A stretch of 9,227 nt of DNA, taken from assembly GCA_002403895.1 (NCBI GenBank), contig DHIQ01000024.1:1-9227 (forward strand), written 5' to 3'. Below the pieces are notes generated by a model. It was given only the letters and a program-made list of their open reading frames with translations, did not search any database and was not told the DNA's origin. This document shows, piece by piece, positions 5,195 through 9,227 of the stretch (positions within the stretch are counted from its first letter, which is position 1; each line of letters begins with the position of its first letter). The position numbers and the translations under genes were made by a program. This DNA is from Candidatus Neomicrothrix sp. UBA4742. GTDB taxonomy: Bacteria; Actinomycetota; Acidimicrobiia; Acidimicrobiales; Acidimicrobilacustridaceae.

Positions 5195-5872
5195 CTACTC
5201 GTAGACGCCGCGGGCCTGGTCACGCACGATGGCGCCGCGGTCGAGTTCGATGACGCGGCGACGCATCGTGTCGACGATGCCGCGGTCGTGGGTGGCCATG
5301 ACGACGGTGGTGCCCGTCTTGTTGATGCGGTCCAACAGCCGCATGATGCCGACCGAGGTGGCCGGGTCGAGGTTCCCTGTGGGCTCATCGGCCATCAGGA
5401 TCAGGGGCCGGTTCACGAACGCCCGAGCGATGGACACCCGCTGCTGCTCGCCGCCAGAGAGCTCGGTGGGCAGGCTCTCCGCCTTGTGGGCGAGCCCGAC
5501 CAGGTCGAGGATGGCCGGAACCTGCGTATGGATCACCTGGCGGGGCCGGCCGATCACCTCGAGGGCGAACGCCACGTTCTCCGACACCGTCTTGTTGGAC
5601 AGCAGCTTGAAGTCCTGGAAGACGCATCCGATGTTGCGACGCAGGAAGGGCACCTTCCAGCTGGAGAGTTCACCGATGTCCTTGCCGGCAACGAAGATGC
5701 GGCCCAGCTCTGGCGTCTCCTCCTTGTTCAGGAGGCGGATGAAGGTCGACTTGCCGGAACCCGACGGGCCGACCAGGAAGACGAATTCACCCTTCTGGAT
5801 GTCGACGTTGGCGTCCCGGAGCGCGGCATGCTCGCCCTTGTAGGTCTTGGTTACGTGTTCGAGGCGAATCAT
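5195..5872 (-). CDS. ftsE: Cell-division ABC system ATPase FtsE
   Basis: This 225-residue ATP-binding subunit works with FtsX on the inner face of the membrane at the septum. It has every ABC ATPase motif in order: Walker [10 protein letters not shown] (35-43), Q-loop Gln86 in VFQDFKLL, signature LSGGEQQR (138-145), Walker [14 protein letters not shown] (157-169) with catalytic Glu163, and the switch His195 in ATHD. The N-terminal [11 protein letters not shown] and the FQDFKLL stretch are typical of FtsE and not of transport ATPases such as LolD. The ATG at 5872 has no clear Shine-Dalgarno; the sequence just upstream (CTGATCGCAAC) is weak. A 58-base gap with a GC-rich hairpin separates it from prfB, and nine bases lead on to ftsX. 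All catalytic residues are present, so I expect it to be active. Confidence 0.97.
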   Translation of the reverse strand: MIRLEHVTKTYKGEHAALRDANVDIQKGEFVFLVGPSGSGKSTFIRLLNKEETPELGRIFVAGKDIGELSSWKVPFLRRNIGCVFQDFKLLSNKTVSENVAFALEVIGRPRQVIHTQVPAILDLVGLAHKAESLPTELSGGEQQRVSIARAFVNRPLILMADEPTGNLDPATSVGIMRLLDRINKTGTTVVMATHDRGIVDTMRRRVIELDRGAIVRDQARGVYE

Positions 5873-5890
5873 GTTGCGATCAGGTTACTA

Positions 5891-5919
5891 GTGGCCCAGC
5901 CCCCGCAGGGGCACCCCAC
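5891..5919 (-). other. GC-rich hairpin between prfB and ftsE
   Basis: GCCCC and GGGGC (inner 5 pairs, loop of four) are enclosed by GTGG and CCAC. On the minus strand it lies 12 bases after the prfB stop and 18 bases before the ftsE start. There is no T-run. It could partly terminate transcription after prfB, mask or position the poorly marked ftsE start, or mark an mRNA processing point. Confidence 0.35.
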
Positions 5920-5930
5920 GGAGCCATCCG

Positions 5931-7046
5931 TCACGTGCCGCCGGGCTCGCCTTCGCCCCGTTGCCAACGGAGGTACGCCTCCATGAACTGGTCCAGGTCG
6001 CCGTCCAGCACGCCCTCGACATTGCCGGTCTCGTACTCGTCGCGCAGATCCTTGACCATCTGGTAGGGCTGCAGCACGTAGGACCGGATCTGGCTGCCGA
6101 AGCCCACCGACTGCTGCACCCCTCGGATGGCGTTGAGCTCCTGCTCACGTTCCTGGCGCTGCAGTTCGGCCAGCTTCGCCTTGAGGATCTGCATGGCGCG
6201 ATCTTTGTTCTGATGCTGACTGCGCTCGTTCTGGCACGAGACCACGACCCCGGTGGGCAGGTGGGTCAGCCGTACCGCGGAATCGGTCACGTTGACGTGC
6301 TGGCCACCGGCACCCGATGACCGGTAGGTGTCGACCCGCAGCTCCTTCTCGTCGATGTCGATGTCGGGGACATCATCGAGGAACGGGGTCGCCTTCAGTG
6401 CCGCGAACGCGGTCTGGCGCTTGCCTTGGGCGTTAAACGGCGACATCCGTACCAAGCGGTGCACGCCGTGCTCCGAGCGCAGCCGGCCATAGGCGTGACG
6501 ACCCTTGACCAGGAACGTGGCTGACGAAATACCCGCCTCCGAGCCCGGTGAAACCTCGTCCAGCTCGACGTCGAAGCCCCGGCTCTCGGCCCACCGGAGG
6601 TACATGCGCAACAACATGTTGGCCCAGTCCTGCGCGTCGGCGCCGCCCTCACCGGACTGGATCTCGCAGATGGCGTCGGCCTCATCGTGCTCGCCGGTGA
6701 ACAGCGAGCGCAGCTCGAGCTCGTCGAACGTCGCGGCGATGGACGCGATCAAATCGGCGATCTCGGGCTCGAGCGACTCGTCACCCTCCTCGCGGGCCAA
6801 CTCGTAGAGGGTGTCGGCATCATCGATCCGGGCGCTCAACGACTCGAACAACTCGAGATCCTCGGTGAGCGCCGCCAGCTCACCGTTCACCTTGCGCGCC
6901 AGGTCGGGGTCATCCCACAGGTCAGGGCGCGACGCCTCAGTCTCGAGCTGAGGGCGGTTGCGACGCAACTCGTCGATGCGGAGGTAGACGAAGGCTTCGT
7001 CGAGGCGCTTGCGCAGCGCGGCGAGATCGTCGCTGAAGTCACGCAT
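5931..7046 (-). CDS. prfB: Peptide chain release factor 2
   Basis: RF2 enters the ribosome at UGA and UAA and triggers release of the finished protein. The 371-residue product has an N-terminal helical domain (about 1-115), the central PCRF part with EIQSGEGGADAQDW (128-141), the recognition tripeptide Ser-Pro-Phe at 202-204 (RMSPFNAQGKR), which marks RF2 as distinct from RF1 (PxT), and the catalytic GGQ at 247-249 (SSGAGGQHVNVTDSA). Length is normal. Many bacteria place an in-frame UGA near codon 25 and need a +1 frameshift. Here the frame runs straight through this region (VYLRIDELRR, 20-29) with no stop, as in mycobacterial RF2. The ATG at 7046 lies 48 bases after the secA stop, in the same frame, with no strong Shine-Dalgarno. 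It is probably cotranscribed with secA and perhaps ftsEX. Confidence 0.97.
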   Translation of the reverse strand: MRDFSDDLAALRKRLDEAFVYLRIDELRRNRPQLETEASRPDLWDDPDLARKVNGELAALTEDLELFESLSARIDDADTLYELAREEGDESLEPEIADLIASIAATFDELELRSLFTGEHDEADAICEIQSGEGGADAQDWANMLLRMYLRWAESRGFDVELDEVSPGSEAGISSATFLVKGRHAYGRLRSEHGVHRLVRMSPFNAQGKRQTAFAALKATPFLDDVPDIDIDEKELRVDTYRSSGAGGQHVNVTDSAVRLTHLPTGVVVSCQNERSQHQNKDRAMQILKAKLAELQRQEREQELNAIRGVQQSVGFGSQIRSYVLQPYQMVKDLRDEYETGNVEGVLDGDLDQFMEAYLRWQRGEGEPGGT

Positions 7047-7094
7047 CGGTCGAGACCGACCCGCTCGCCCGCGAGCCAGCTGGCCGATGAGCGC

Positions 7095-9227
<2,133 letters not shown>

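Noticed and set aside
5229..5843. 204-codon plus-strand open frame opposite ftsE
   Set aside because: Complementary-strand shadow of ftsE; Ser/Arg-rich with no motif, while ftsE has all ABC motifs.
6960..7046. Programmed +1 frameshift at the start of prfB
   Set aside because: The reading frame is continuous from the ATG through the region where the shift site (CTT TGA) would be; no in-frame stop is present.

Overview
The window is high-GC, gene-dense bacterial DNA with actinobacterial traits: GTG and ATG starts, a release factor 2 gene read without a frameshift, a secA-prfB-ftsE-ftsX series, and small protein families I associate with Actinomycetota. From general resemblance I would guess Acidimicrobiia or a nearby lineage; that is inference, not proof. 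I see no mobile element, CRISPR array, rRNA, tRNA or sign of recent transfer. No stretch without a gene exceeds about 210 bases.

All genes but one lie on the minus strand, so the biological order runs from high to low coordinates. First comes the 3' three quarters of secA (runs off the window end), then prfB (release factor 2), ftsE and ftsX (the cell-division ABC system). A probable terminator or promoter zone follows, then a crotonase-superfamily gene, a Bax inhibitor-1/YccA-type membrane protein, and a secreted coiled-coil NlpC/P60 cell-wall hydrolase. The last minus-strand gene is a small protein of Usp-like appearance at the left end. The exception is a 95-residue gene at 601-888 on the plus strand. 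It has a strong ribosome binding site, is convergent with the NlpC/P60 gene, and is divergent from the Usp-like gene.

One functional link is plausible. FtsE and FtsX form a membrane complex that, in well-studied bacteria, switches on a coiled-coil-containing peptidoglycan hydrolase at the septum. The NlpC/P60 protein 2.2 kb downstream has the layout expected of such a partner (signal peptide, two long helical coiled-coil segments, C-terminal Cys/His peptidase). SecA and RF2 are housekeeping functions (protein export; termination at UGA/UAA). The crotonase and the Bax inhibitor-like protein have no evident tie to division.

I found no convincing new multi-gene system. The points most worth checking are: a crotonase lacking both hydratase glutamates but keeping one acid at an isomerase position; DEPD instead of DEVD in SecA's Walker B motif; the possible FtsEX-hydrolase pairing; a structured leader with two mutually exclusive hairpins before the plus-strand gene; and an operator-like inverted repeat next to a terminator-like hairpin at the ftsX/crotonase boundary.
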